Origin: an uncultured Collinsella sp.
GTDB lineage: Bacteria; Actinomycetota; Coriobacteriia; Coriobacteriales; Coriobacteriaceae
Reading direction: 5' to 3'
Assembly (NCBI GenBank): GCA_902482035.1
Contig: CABSYW010000009.1
Location: 1-64,000 of the forward strand
Length of the DNA: 64,000 nt
The notes under the pieces were generated by a model that made no database searches, had not been told where the DNA came from, and saw nothing but the letters and a program-made list of their open reading frames with translations. Positions 32,226-41,265 of the stretch are shown in pieces. Numbering within the stretch: the stretch's first letter is position 1; each line of letters starts with the position of its first letter. Made by a program: the position numbers and the translations under genes.

Positions 32226-34106
32226 CTAAATCGTGGGAAACGCGACAACGTCGGCGGAGCGTGCCAACGTCTCGGCAATACGGTCTTGCACCTCGAGCAG
32301 GCAGTCGAGCAACAGCGGGTTAAAGGTGCCGCACTTACCGTCCAGGATCATCTTGATCGCCTCCTCGTGCGGGATAGCGTCCTTGTACACGCGCACGCTC
32401 GTCAGCGCATCGTACACGTCGGCCACCGAAACCACCTGTGCGGCAATGGGAATTTCGTCACCCTTAAGGCCATCGGGATAGCCCTTGCCGTCCCAGCGCT
32501 CGTGGTGCCAACGCGCAATCTGGTACGCATATTCCATAAGCGCATTACCGACGTGATGGCGGCCCAGCTCAAGCAGCATGTCGGCGCCGATCGTGGTATG
32601 CGTCTTCATAATCTCGAACTCCTCGGGCGTAAGGCGTCCGGGCTTGTTGAGAATCGCATCGTCAATCGACATCTTGCCGATATCGTGCAGCGCCGAAGCC
32701 AGGGCGATCGTGGAGCGTTCCTCATTGTCGAGGGAGATCGTGTCGCTACGCCGGACCAGACAGCCAAGCAGCAGCTCGGTCAGCTTCTCGATATTCGTAA
32801 CGTGCCTGCCGCTCTCGCCGTTGCGAAGCTCCATGACGCCGGCCATGATGTCGATGAGCATGCGGCTGTTCTTGACGCGCTCGTTGTACTGCTGGGACAG
32901 CAAGCTCGTCAGGCGGCGCTGCTTGGCGTACAGACGGATAGTGTTGCTTACACGGCGGCGCACGACACGGGAGTCAAACGGGCGGTTGATATAGTCCGAG
33001 GCGCCCAGCTCGTACGCGCGCAGAACCATATCATCGGAATCTTCGCTCGAAATCATGATGACAGGCAGATTGTCGATACCCGTTCGGCGCGACAGATCGG
33101 CCAGCACCTCAAAGCCGCTTATGCCCGACATGACAATGTCCAGCAGCACGAGCGACAACTCATCGCCATAGCGGTCGACCATGTCGAGCGCCGCACGACC
33201 GTTATCGGCCTCGAGGATGCAATACTCGTCCTTGAGCATCTCGTTGAGAATGACTCGATTCATCTCGGAGTCATCGACAATAAGCACCAAAGGCTTTTCG
33301 CCTTGGAAGGCCTCGATGGAATCGGCATCGGTCACGACCGTACCGGCTTTTGCCTTAGCGCGGCTCAATAACTGGACGGCGCGGCCAACGCCCTCATCGA
33401 CCGTCTCGCCATGAATGAGAACGCCACCAACACATGCCGTCAAGCTCGCGTACTCATGGCCCGGAATAATCGTGGCATGAACGGCATCGGATACCTGATG
33501 CAGGCGACGGGTGAAGTCATCGGAGGGAATATTGGGCATGACAACCACAAACTTGTCGCAGCCATAGTGCACAAGCTCGTCAGTCGAACGGATTCCGCTG
33601 CGCATGGCTGTCGCCACAGCACCGAGCGCAAGGTCGCCGGCATGACGGCCACACGTATCGTTGAAGACCCTAAAATCATCAAGGTCGATCATCGCAATGC
33701 CGGCATTCATGCGGGCGCTACGGAGCTTTTCCTCGTAATATCGGCGATTGCGCACGCCCGTCAGCACGTCGGTGTAGACAAGGTCCTCTTCTGTGGCCTC
33801 TTGCTCATCAATCGGACGCACCATCAGCAAGACGTGAGGCTCGCCCTCGACCTTTAGAGGGCGCAGACGGGCGCGGTACTCAACACCATCGTTGAGCAGT
33901 TGCTCCGACACCTCACCCGAATCTGCCAAGGCCTCAAGACTCGACTGACGCAGACAAGGGCAGCGATCGCCGGCGAGCAAGCAGTTAGGCTCGCTCTTAA
34001 TCTGGTCGGCCGACAGCAAACGCACCACGGGGTAGGTCTGCGCGACGCGGGCGACCTCGGCGGCAGCCTCCTCGTCGGTTAGATTGGCCTCGTGATTATT
34101 GAGCAT
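32226..34106 (-). CDS. Degenerate GGDEF, REC and HD-GYP three-module signalling protein
   Basis: 626 residues. About 1-105 is an unassigned N-terminal (PAS-like position) region. A diguanylate-cyclase fold follows (DVLTGVRNRRYYEEKL...) whose GGDEF site reads GCDKF (about residues 182-186), so it is probably catalytically dead. Residues 270-390 are a receiver domain (VLIVDDSEMN, phospho-Asp323 in LLDIVMSG). The C-terminal part is an HD-GYP phosphodiesterase (ASALHDIGKMSI, HHERWDGKGYPDGLKGDEIP), predicted to hydrolyse cyclic di-GMP. With the adjacent HPt gene it forms a phosphorelay output lacking a local kinase. ATG 34106. Confidence 0.9.
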   Translation of the reverse strand: MLNNHEANLTDEEAAAEVARVAQTYPVVRLLSADQIKSEPNCLLAGDRCPCLRQSSLEALADSGEVSEQLLNDGVEYRARLRPLKVEGEPHVLLMVRPIDEQEATEEDLVYTDVLTGVRNRRYYEEKLRSARMNAGIAMIDLDDFRVFNDTCGRHAGDLALGAVATAMRSGIRSTDELVHYGCDKFVVVMPNIPSDDFTRRLHQVSDAVHATIIPGHEYASLTACVGGVLIHGETVDEGVGRAVQLLSRAKAKAGTVVTDADSIEAFQGEKPLVLIVDDSEMNRVILNEMLKDEYCILEADNGRAALDMVDRYGDELSLVLLDIVMSGISGFEVLADLSRRTGIDNLPVIMISSEDSDDMVLRAYELGASDYINRPFDSRVVRRRVSNTIRLYAKQRRLTSLLSQQYNERVKNSRMLIDIMAGVMELRNGESGRHVTNIEKLTELLLGCLVRRSDTISLDNEERSTIALASALHDIGKMSIDDAILNKPGRLTPEEFEIMKTHTTIGADMLLELGRHHVGNALMEYAYQIARWHHERWDGKGYPDGLKGDEIPIAAQVVSVADVYDALTSVRVYKDAIPHEEAIKMILDGKCGTFNPLLLDCLLEVQDRIAETLARSADVVAFPTI

Positions 34107-34151
34107 ATGGGGCCCTTTCGATAGTTTCGCATGGTAGCGGTGGGTTCCAAA

Positions 34152-34167
34152 TGTTACAAGGGTAACA
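34152..34167. promoter_or_regulatory. Palindrome upstream of the REC/HD-GYP gene
   Basis: TGTTACAAGGGTAACA, perfect 6-bp arms, 46 bp upstream of the start. Possible operator; the binding protein is unknown. A further TGTTACA-like word occurs at about 34198. Confidence 0.35.
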
Positions 34168-34317
34168 CCTTGCCGATGCAGGTAAGCACGTGAATGCTGT
34201 TACATTTTTATGAGTTGGCAGACGGTGCAATTGAAGCCGCAGACGTGAGGTTTTGAGCACATTTGTTAACACGGCCGAAACGTTTGCGGGTGAAGGCTGT
34301 TTTGGCTATTGCGGGTG

Positions 34318-35115
34318 TTAGAGCCCCAGGATGCCACGGACAGTCTGAGCAGCCGCTGCCGGGCGATCGCGCAGGCCGTTGTGCGCGCCGGGAACCATTA
34401 CGAGTGGACAGTCCAAAAGCTCAGCCGCTATCCTCGTTCCCGCCTCGCGGGGCGTACCAATCGAGAGCTCGCCCAGGAGCACGGCGGCCACCGTTTTCGA
34501 CGCGCGAACGCTATCCCAATCGGGAACGCAGGTCATAGTAATCCCGTATTCGTTCGCCATGAAACTACGGCCGTTGCGCAGAGCATGCTTGGCTTCTGCC
34601 TCGGTTAACTTGGGGGCCTCAGGATCAGAATCGCCGATGGCGCCCAGGAAGGCCCGTAATGCCCTGGAGACCTTTCCCGCGGCGATCATCTCGAGCAAAA
34701 CCGGGGCCGCGCCCAGGCCGGCACCCTCATCCGTCACGGCGGGTTCATGCAGAATCGCACGCGAGATTATGGCGGGGTTTGCACGGAGAAGCTCCAGGGC
34801 CACCAACGTACCGGCACTGTGCGCAAGCACGTTTGCCGGAGCGCCAATATGCTCGATAACGGCCTGCAGGTCGGCGGCCTGGGCGGCGAGGTCGTAGCGT
34901 CCGTCTGCAGCGTCGCCGCTCTCGCCGCAGCCGCGGCGATCGTAGGCGATGACGCGGTAGTCACAGGCGAGCTCGCGGGCGATACCGTCAAAAAAGACAC
35001 CGTCGACGCACGCACCGTGCACGCACACCAAAGCGGGAGCATCAGGCGATACATCTGGGCCGGCATACTCGCGGCAGGCGATCGTGGTGCCCGCATTCTC
35101 GACCGTAAAATCCAT
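34318..35115 (-). CDS. Alpha/beta-fold hydrolase
   Basis: 265 residues. Oxyanion-hole region VCVHGACVDGVFFDG, nucleophile elbow AHSAGT (Ser near 99), acid Asp further on and catalytic His in MVPGAHNGLRDRP are in the expected order. The cap region is helical. It resembles general esterase/epoxide-hydrolase-like proteins; the substrate cannot be told. Single gene with good ATG at 35115 and no operon partner. Confidence 0.88.
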   Translation of the reverse strand: MDFTVENAGTTIACREYAGPDVSPDAPALVCVHGACVDGVFFDGIARELACDYRVIAYDRRGCGESGDAADGRYDLAAQAADLQAVIEHIGAPANVLAHSAGTLVALELLRANPAIISRAILHEPAVTDEGAGLGAAPVLLEMIAAGKVSRALRAFLGAIGDSDPEAPKLTEAEAKHALRNGRSFMANEYGITMTCVPDWDSVRASKTVAAVLLGELSIGTPREAGTRIAAELLDCPLVMVPGAHNGLRDRPAAAAQTVRGILGL

Positions 35116-35340
35116 GTTGTGCCCCCATCATCAACGCCCATCCAGTTGTACATCGGTACGGTTGGATGGACCCGCATTTCCTTACGCCTTGTTAACAAAT
35201 TAACTGTACCCGACCCGATACCTTTCATGACGCGGCATCGAAGGCAGAGTTAAAAAACGAAACCTGCAAAGCACAAGCCCGGACCATACGTTGGAGCCGA
35301 TGCTATGCTTAAGGTTAATTGTCTTGAGGAGCATATGCCT

Positions 35341-36117
35341 ATGTCTACGTTTTTGAATGCCAGCCCCATCTTTGGGCCCGTTCGCAGCCGTCGCCTTGGT
35401 CTCTCGCTCGGCGTCAATATGATGCCGGCCAGCGGCAAAATCTGCACGTTCGACTGCATTTACTGCGAAAACGGCCTCAACGCCGAGCGCCCCTGCCACG
35501 AGCCGTATAACACAGCTGCCGTGGTACTCGACGCGCTCGAGGCAAAGCTGCGCGAGATGACAGCCGAGGGCGAGTTCCCCGATGTGATCACCTTCGCAGG
35601 CAACGGCGAGCCCACCGCTGCACCGGAGTTTCCGCAGGCCATCGCCGGCGCTGTCGCGCTGCGCGACGAGCTTGCCCCAAACTCCAAGATCGCCGTGCTC
35701 TCCAACGGCACGCGCGCCGACCGCCCCGAGGTACACGACGCGCTCATGATGGTCGACGACAATATCCTCAAGCTCGATACCGTCGACCCGGCGTTTATCC
35801 AGCTGCTCGACCAGCCTGTTGGCCCCTACGACGTCGAGCACCAGATTGAGACGTTCGCAAGCTTTGACGGTCACGTTATTATCCAGACGATCTTTTTGAC
35901 CGGCGAGTATCAGGGCAAGCTCATCGACAACACCGGCGAGGAATACGTTGCCCCCTGGCTCGCGGCGCTCGAGCGCATTCGTCCGCAGGAGGCGACCATC
36001 TACACGGTGGCGCGCGAGACACCGGTCGCCGGCCTTGCCAAAGCGGCGCCCGAGGTGCTCGATACGATCGCCGCACGCGTGCGCGCCCTCGGCATTCCCT
36101 GCCAGGTGAGCTACTAG
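35341..36117 (+). CDS. Radical SAM protein (COG0731-like)
   Basis: 258 residues. The N-terminal GPVRSRRLGLSLGVNMMP leads into the radical SAM CxxxCxxC motif CTFDCIYCE, which binds the [4Fe-4S] cluster used to cleave SAM. TFAGNGEPT and LSNGTRADRPEV follow as in wyosine-synthetase-like radical SAM proteins. The natural reaction in bacteria is unknown. ATG 35341 was preferred because GAGGAG lies 9 nt upstream; ATG 35335 is too close to it. Ends just before a family A hairpin. Confidence 0.9.
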   Translation: MSTFLNASPIFGPVRSRRLGLSLGVNMMPASGKICTFDCIYCENGLNAERPCHEPYNTAAVVLDALEAKLREMTAEGEFPDVITFAGNGEPTAAPEFPQAIAGAVALRDELAPNSKIAVLSNGTRADRPEVHDALMMVDDNILKLDTVDPAFIQLLDQPVGPYDVEHQIETFASFDGHVIIQTIFLTGEYQGKLIDNTGEEYVAPWLAALERIRPQEATIYTVARETPVAGLAKAAPEVLDTIAARVRALGIPCQVSY

Positions 36118-36157
36118 CAAAACCACGCAGCAGCTAGTGCCGCCATCCCGCCCCATC

Positions 36158-36224
36158 AGTTGCGGTGATATAGTTCCTATTTATGCTGTTAAACCGCTTA
36201 AATCGGAACTATATCACCGCAACT
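36158..36224. repeat. REP-like hairpin, family A (copy 1)
   Basis: AGTTGCGGTGATATAGTTCC and its exact complement (20-bp arms) flank 27 bp. Related hairpins are at 42526-42594, 61756-61823 and, decayed, 43753-43815. Confidence 0.85.
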
Positions 36225-36276
36225 TTTATGGACGCGTGGGTGGGCTATACTAGCTGCGGATGAAAGGAAGTTAGCC

Positions 36277-37164
36277 ATGTTTGACAACGGACCCGTACCC
36301 GGCCGCAACGACGCCTGCTGGTGCGGCAGCGGTAAGAAATACAAGAAATGCCATAGCGCCTTCGACGAGCGCCTCGAGCGCTTGTGGGAAGAGGGCTGGG
36401 AGGTTCTGCCCCGTACGCTCTACAAGACGCCCGCCGATATCGAGGGCATCAAGCGCTCCGCCGCCATCAACGTGGGCGTGCTCGACTACGTAGGCGAGCA
36501 CATCGCCGCGGGCATGACCACCAACCAGATCGACCAGATGATCTACGACTACACCGTCGAGCACGGTGGCACGCCGGCCGACCTCAACTACGAGGGCTAC
36601 CCCAAGAGCGTGTGCACCTCGATCAACGACGTGGTCTGCCACGGTATCCCCTGCGATACGGACGTACTGCACGAGGGCGATATCATCAACGTGGACTGCT
36701 CCACGATCTTAGACGGCTACTTTAGCGACTCGAGCCGCATGTTCTGCATCGGCGAGGTCTCGGCCGAGCGCCAGCGCCTGGTCGAAGTCACCCGTGCCAG
36801 CGTGGAGGCGGGTCTGGCCGCCGTCAAGCCGTGGCTGCCGCTGTCCGTTATGGCCGAGGCCGTGCAAAAGACGGTCGAGGACGCCGGCTTTAGCGTGGTG
36901 CGCGAGTACGGCGGACACGGTATTGGCAAGGAGTTCCACGAGGACCCGTTTGTGGGCTTTACCACCGAGGCGCCCGATGTGGACACCATCATGGCTCCGG
37001 GCATGGTCTTCACCATCGAGCCCATGGTCAACGCCGGGGCGCCCGACATTAAGATTAGCAAGGGCGACGGCTGGTGCGTGCGCACCAAGGACGGCAGCGA
37101 CTCGGCCCAGTGCGAGGTACAGCTCGTGGTGACCGAGGACGGCTACGAGCTGTTGAGCTGGTAG
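36277..37164 (+). CDS. map: Methionine aminopeptidase with N-terminal SEC-C zinc motif
   Basis: 295 residues. The first 26 carry a SEC-C motif (PGRNDACWCGSGKKYKKCH; Cys14, Cys16, Cys25, His26), known to bind zinc and ribosomes or SecB-like partners. From about residue 45 it is a type I MetAP: GHGIGKEFHEDP, metal ligands in DCSTILDGYFSDSSRMF and EPMVNAG. It removes N-terminal Met from nascent chains. Start and spacing are good (GAAAGGAAG upstream). It is monocistronic, bounded by the family A hairpin and a strong terminator. Confidence 0.95.
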   Translation: MFDNGPVPGRNDACWCGSGKKYKKCHSAFDERLERLWEEGWEVLPRTLYKTPADIEGIKRSAAINVGVLDYVGEHIAAGMTTNQIDQMIYDYTVEHGGTPADLNYEGYPKSVCTSINDVVCHGIPCDTDVLHEGDIINVDCSTILDGYFSDSSRMFCIGEVSAERQRLVEVTRASVEAGLAAVKPWLPLSVMAEAVQKTVEDAGFSVVREYGGHGIGKEFHEDPFVGFTTEAPDVDTIMAPGMVFTIEPMVNAGAPDIKISKGDGWCVRTKDGSDSAQCEVQLVVTEDGYELLSW

Positions 37165-37173
37165 CCGTGGATG

Positions 37174-37226
37174 CGCCGGGCTTCGCGATGGATATGTTAA
37201 CCATCGCGAAGCCCGGCGTTTTATTT
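37174..37226 (+). terminator. Terminator of map
   Basis: CGCCGGGCTTCGCGATGG and its complement, an 18-bp perfect stem with a 9-nt loop, followed by TTTTATTT, 10 nt after the stop. Confidence 0.95.
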
Positions 37227-37230
37227 GAAC

Positions 37231-37280
37231 GTTTTGCCTGATAAAACCTGCCAAAATAAACCTGTCCCTTTTTGGCAGGT
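37231..37280. repeat. REP-like hairpin, family B (copy 2)
   Basis: Inverse orientation relative to copy 1: GCCTGATAAAACCTGCC...TTTTTGGCAGG. It separates the map terminator from the 2-hydroxyacid dehydrogenase start at 37300. Confidence 0.8.
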
Positions 37281-37299
37281 CGAGCGGAGAGGACTGCTT

Positions 37300-38235
37300 G
37301 TGAACATTCTGGTTATGTTGCCCGTCAACGACCGCCATCGCGCAATTCTTGAGTCGAGTGCTCCGGGCGAGGACTTTATCTACACGAGCGCCGATGCCGC
37401 CACACGTGAACAGGTCGCCGATGCCGACGTGATCCTGGGCAACATCGACCCTGACATGCTCACGGCATGCGAGCATCTCCGGCTGTTGCAATTGCAGACC
37501 GCCGGCTATGACGACTACCTTGCCGCCGGCACCGTGCCAGCCGACGCCAAGCTGTCTTGCTCGGTGGGCGCCTATGGCCAGGCCGTGAGCGAGCACATGT
37601 TTGCCATGGTCCTTTCCATGATGAAGCGCCTGCCCGACTATCACGACTTGCAGCGCGAGCATCGCTGGGAGGATTTAGGGCCGGTCACCTCGCTCAAAAA
37701 CGCCAATGTGCTTGTGCTGGGCGCGGGCGACATTGGCGGCCACTTTGCCACGCTCTGCCGCAACATGGGTGCGCACGTCCGCGGCATCAAGCGCCACCCG
37801 CTCGTCTACCCCATTGTGTTTGAGGACATGGACGGCATGGACGCCCTGTCTGAGCGTCTGGCGGAGGCAGACGTCGTCGCATCCTTTATGCCCAGTACGC
37901 CCGAGACCCGCGGCATTGCAAATGCCGAGTTCTTTGCCGCGATGAAACCGGGTGCCTTCTTTGCCAACGGCGGCCGCGGCGATCTTGTGGTCGCCGACGA
38001 CTTGGTTGCCGCCCTGGAGTCGGGACATCTCGCCGGCGCCGCGGTCGACGTCACCGACCCCGAACCGTTGCCTGAGACAAGCCCACTGTGGGATGCGCCC
38101 AACATGCTCATCACGCCGCACGTCTCCGGTTGGTTCCATCTGGCCGCCACGCTCAACAACGTCGTCGACATCGCAGCGGAGAATCTGCGTCACCTGCAAG
38201 CCGGCGAAACCCTGCGCTGTTGGATTGAGCACTAA
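37300..38235 (+). CDS. D-isomer-specific 2-hydroxyacid dehydrogenase
   Basis: 311 residues. The NAD-binding domain has LVLGAGDIGGHFATLCRNMGA (GxGxxG), and the catalytic triad region is complete (GGRGDLVVADDLVAAL, Arg; AAVDVTDPEPLPETSPLW, Glu; ITPHVSG, His). It reduces a 2-keto acid or oxidises a D-2-hydroxyacid; lactate, glycerate or phosphoglycerate cannot be distinguished. The start is GTG 37300 with GGAGAGG 7 nt upstream. The longer frame from 37225 would translate the REP-like element and is rejected. Confidence 0.92.
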   Translation: MNILVMLPVNDRHRAILESSAPGEDFIYTSADAATREQVADADVILGNIDPDMLTACEHLRLLQLQTAGYDDYLAAGTVPADAKLSCSVGAYGQAVSEHMFAMVLSMMKRLPDYHDLQREHRWEDLGPVTSLKNANVLVLGAGDIGGHFATLCRNMGAHVRGIKRHPLVYPIVFEDMDGMDALSERLAEADVVASFMPSTPETRGIANAEFFAAMKPGAFFANGGRGDLVVADDLVAALESGHLAGAAVDVTDPEPLPETSPLWDAPNMLITPHVSGWFHLAATLNNVVDIAAENLRHLQAGETLRCWIEH

Positions 38236-38241
38236 TCTTGT

Positions 38242-38373
38242 TCCGCCGTTCTAACGAACGGCGGACCGGTCGACGCTGCGCGCCGCCCAGAGCGAACAAT
38301 TTGCCATTCAAAAGGCAAGGCATGACCAGAAGGTCTATGCCTTGCCTTTTTCATGCCAACTTGTTCGCTCTGG
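38242..38373. repeat. Hairpin pair after the dehydrogenase, including a nested long hairpin
   Basis: A perfect 10-bp hairpin (TCCGCCGTTC / GAACGGCGGA, 38242-38265) is followed by a compound hairpin at 38287-38373. In the latter an outer 13-bp stem (CCAGAGCGAACAA) encloses an inner 14-bp stem (AAAAGGCAAGGCAT), capped by GACC-AGAA-GGTC. No U-tract. Confidence 0.7.
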
Positions 38374-38441
38374 ACATCGCTCGCTGACGTTTGCTCAACC
38401 TGCGGTGTCATAACAATTCTGTCCAGCTGTTGGCATTGCGG

Positions 38442-38490
38442 CATTTGCCCAAATAAAACCTGCCAAAGTAAACCTGTCCCTTTTTGGCAG
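38442..38490. repeat. REP-like hairpin, family B (copy 3)
   Basis: GCCCAAATAAAACCTGCC..., TTTTTGGCAG end, immediately next to the M18 peptidase stop. In the direction of that gene it is a stem followed by TTTTAT, so it may serve as terminator. Confidence 0.75.
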
Positions 38491-38493
38491 ATT

Positions 38494-39879
38494 TTAGAGC
38501 TCCACGCTTTCGGCGCCGTTGATGGTTAGGTTTCGCTCGTAGAAGGCGGTGAGGGCGCGGATGGCGTACATCACGTCGCGTACGCCGCCGGTCTCGTAGC
38601 TCGAGTGCATGGCCAGCTGCGGCAGGCCCACGTCCACGGCATGCATGCTCGCCTGCATATTCGACAGGTTGCCCAGGGTGGAACCGCCGGCCATGTCGCT
38701 CTTGTTGGCGAAAGCCTGCGTTGGCACGTCGGCGTCATCGCAGATGGCCTGGAACACCGCGCGGCTAAAGGCATCGGTGCAGTAGTGCTGGTTAGCAGCT
38801 TCCTTGACGACGATGCCGCCGTTAAGCACCACCTGGTTGCGGGCATCGCACTTCTCGGCATGATTGGGATGCACGGCATGTGCGTTGTCGCAGCTCACGA
38901 GCATCGAGGCGGCAAGTGCGCGGTGATACGATTCGTCGTCAAAGCCCAGCGAGCCGTTAATGCGGCGTAGCGCATCGGCCAAGAAAGTCGACATAGCACC
39001 CTGCTTGGTCTCGGAGCCAACCTCCTCGTTATCAAAGCAGCAGAAAACCGAGACGTCGTGCGCATTCTCGGCACCCAAAAATGCCTGCAGCGAGGTATAG
39101 GCGCAGGCCAGGTCGTCAAGTTTGGGCGTCGAGATAAACTCGTCGGCCCAACCCCAAATGCGCGCATCCTGACGATTGACCAGGAACAGATCGCGGCCCA
39201 AAATTTGCTCGGGCTCAACGTCCAGCTCATCGGCAATCAGAGCGTCAAAATCTCCCTGCTTGAGTTCACCGGCGCTGATGAGCGGGCACAGGTCAACGGC
39301 TCGGTTGGGAGCAAAGCTCTCGTTAACGCCACGGTTCATATGGATGGCAAGGCTCGGAATAATGGCAACCTCGCGCTCGGTGGCAAGCAGGCGGCTCTCA
39401 ATACGGTCGCCCTCGCGCACCAGTACGCGGCCCGCGAGCGCCAGCGGACGATCGAACCAGGTGTAGTCGATCATGCCGCCGTAGGCCTCGGTGTTCAGAC
39501 GCAGCGTCTCGCCTGCGCCGTCGAGCTCGGGGACGGCCTTAACCTTAAACGTAGGCGAGTCGCTGTGCGACGCCGTCAGCTGAAAATGGTAGTCGCCGGC
39601 AACGCCGTCCTCTCCCCACGTCGCGGCCAGGTCCTCGCCCACCTTAAAGGCAACAACGCTCGAGGTGTTGCGCTGCGTGTAATAACGCCCGCCCGGCTCG
39701 ATATCCCACGCCGCATTCTCGGGCAGGTAGGTAAAGCCCGCCTCGTCGAGCTCGGCCATAATGGTCGCCGCCGTATGGAACATGCTGGGGCATGCCTCGA
39801 TAAAGTCGATAAGGTCGTTGGCAGCCTCGATATCGTCGGCCGTCACGTGCGCGCGCTCGGGCGCTTCCTGATCCGTCAT
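38494..39879 (-). CDS. apeB: M18-family aminopeptidase
   Basis: 461 residues. M18 motifs: TASHSDSPTFKVK (metal His), FISTPKLDDLACAYTSLQAF (bridging Asp), CFDNEEVGSETKQGA (catalytic Glu pair), SCDNAHAVHPNH and MHSSYETGG (metal His). It is a cobalt/zinc-dependent cytoplasmic aminopeptidase preferring acidic or neutral N-terminal residues. ATG 39879 was chosen for AAAGGGGAGAG 3-5 nt upstream; the 36-codon extension is unsupported. It probably processes the products of peptide uptake such as the OPT system at 4 kb. Confidence 0.94.
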   Translation of the reverse strand: MTDQEAPERAHVTADDIEAANDLIDFIEACPSMFHTAATIMAELDEAGFTYLPENAAWDIEPGGRYYTQRNTSSVVAFKVGEDLAATWGEDGVAGDYHFQLTASHSDSPTFKVKAVPELDGAGETLRLNTEAYGGMIDYTWFDRPLALAGRVLVREGDRIESRLLATEREVAIIPSLAIHMNRGVNESFAPNRAVDLCPLISAGELKQGDFDALIADELDVEPEQILGRDLFLVNRQDARIWGWADEFISTPKLDDLACAYTSLQAFLGAENAHDVSVFCCFDNEEVGSETKQGAMSTFLADALRRINGSLGFDDESYHRALAASMLVSCDNAHAVHPNHAEKCDARNQVVLNGGIVVKEAANQHYCTDAFSRAVFQAICDDADVPTQAFANKSDMAGGSTLGNLSNMQASMHAVDVGLPQLAMHSSYETGGVRDVMYAIRALTAFYERNLTINGAESVEL

Positions 39880-40040
39880 GCTCTCCCCTTTCGCTGGGTT
39901 GATGGTCCCCTCCAGCATACCCCGCCACGCCAGCGCCGCACTCTTCATTCCGCGTTTAATCCCGCACCGCTCGCCAAGTTGAGCCATAATGCCCGCGCAC
40001 CTTTTGCGACAATTACGCTAACAGGACGAGAGGAGCCGTC

Positions 40041-41126
40041 ATGAAGCCACGTAACATTGCCATCGCCTGCGGTGTCGCGGGAGTCGCCGTCGGCCTTGCC
40101 GCTGCCACCGGTATCGTTTATCACAAGCAAATCAAGTCCGCCGCGTCGCTCAAACGCTTGACCGGCTACGCGGATGGCTATGACCTGTACGCAATCGACA
40201 TCGCCTACGACTACGATCTTGATCGCATCATCGCCGCTGGCGTGCGCGACGACCAGGCCTACATCGATGCCGTGGTGGCGCAGGTGCTGCCCGGTGTGCC
40301 GGTACATGTCCAGGCGCCCCAGTTTGCCTGCAGCGCTTTTGTCGCCGTAGATGCCGAAGGCCGCGTGCGCACCGGTCGCAATTACGATTTTAAAGACGAC
40401 ACCTCGGCGCTGCTGGTGCGCAATCACCCACGCGGCAGCTACGCCTCCATCGGCTTTGCGGCCCTCAATAACCTGGGAGCCAACACTCCACTTGACTCCG
40501 TCGCCGGACGCGCCGCCGCACTCATGGGCCCGTTTGCCCAGCTCGACGGTGTTAACGAATGCGGCGTGTCCATTGCCGTACTCACCCTGGATTCCAAGCC
40601 CTGTGACCAGGACACGCAACGCCCCGTCATCAACACTTCGCTCGCCATCCGTCTGGTGCTCGACCGCGCGGCCACCACGCAAGAGGCCGTCGACCTGCTT
40701 TCCGCCTACGACATGCACGCCATGGCCGGACGCGATTACCACTTCTTTATCAACGACGCCGCCGGTGACGCGCGCGTAGTAGAGTGGGATCCGCGCGATC
40801 CGGACCGCGCTTTCAAAGCGACTCCTGTACGCCAGGTTACAAACTTCTACGCCTGCTATGGCGACGAAGTGCTGCCCAACCAAAAGAATGGCGAGCTGGG
40901 CCATGGTAAAGAGCGCGCCGTCGCAATCGCCGATGTCCTCGACGCCCATGCCGGCGCCCAAGACGAGACAGTCGCTTGGAAGGCCCTGCGCGCTGCGGCG
41001 CAAGAGCCCAATCCGGAAGACATCACCAGCAACACGCAGTGGTCGGTCGTCTTTGACAATACCGAGCCCGCTGCCGCCATCACGCTGCGCCGCCACTGGG
41101 GCAACGTCGATGCCTTCGCACTGTAA
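40041..41126 (+). CDS. Exported or membrane-anchored linear amide C-N hydrolase (choloylglycine-hydrolase superfamily)
   Basis: 361 residues. It has an N-terminal hydrophobic helix (5-26). Internal FACSAFVAVDAEGRVRTGRNYDF places a Ntn nucleophile candidate at Cys97, with Arg and Asp of GRNYDF following in the canonical spacing. Later NECGVSIAVLT and NTSLAIRLVL are also conserved features. In this superfamily the Cys becomes N-terminal after processing. Here the ~96-residue propeptide would have to be removed. It hydrolyses an amide such as an acyl-amino acid or bile amide; the substrate is unknown and the signature differs from classical bile salt hydrolases. Divergent from the M18 gene. Confidence 0.82.
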   Translation: MKPRNIAIACGVAGVAVGLAAATGIVYHKQIKSAASLKRLTGYADGYDLYAIDIAYDYDLDRIIAAGVRDDQAYIDAVVAQVLPGVPVHVQAPQFACSAFVAVDAEGRVRTGRNYDFKDDTSALLVRNHPRGSYASIGFAALNNLGANTPLDSVAGRAAALMGPFAQLDGVNECGVSIAVLTLDSKPCDQDTQRPVINTSLAIRLVLDRAATTQEAVDLLSAYDMHAMAGRDYHFFINDAAGDARVVEWDPRDPDRAFKATPVRQVTNFYACYGDEVLPNQKNGELGHGKERAVAIADVLDAHAGAQDETVAWKALRAAAQEPNPEDITSNTQWSVVFDNTEPAAAITLRRHWGNVDAFAL

Positions 41127-41194
41127 GGAGCCAGGCCCGTCGACCTTACGTTCCCTGACGTTGCTTACATTTCCATACGCTTGAGCTAACACGT

Positions 41195-41227
41195 TTTACC
41201 CCCGTATCAACAGTGTGCGGGGGTAAA
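41195..41227. promoter_or_regulatory. Hairpin in the leader of pfkA
   Basis: TTTACCCCCG and CGGGGGTAAA perfect 10-bp arms. A TATAAC box follows at 41240. It may be an operator or the end of the preceding transcript; no U-tract is present. Confidence 0.45.
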
Positions 41228-41265
41228 CTTATGCGCATGTTATAACTTGCCCGGAAGGATTCATC

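Noticed and set aside
37225..37299. Upstream ATG extension of the 2-hydroxyacid dehydrogenase
   Set aside because: It translates the REP-like element; GTG 37300 has the SD.
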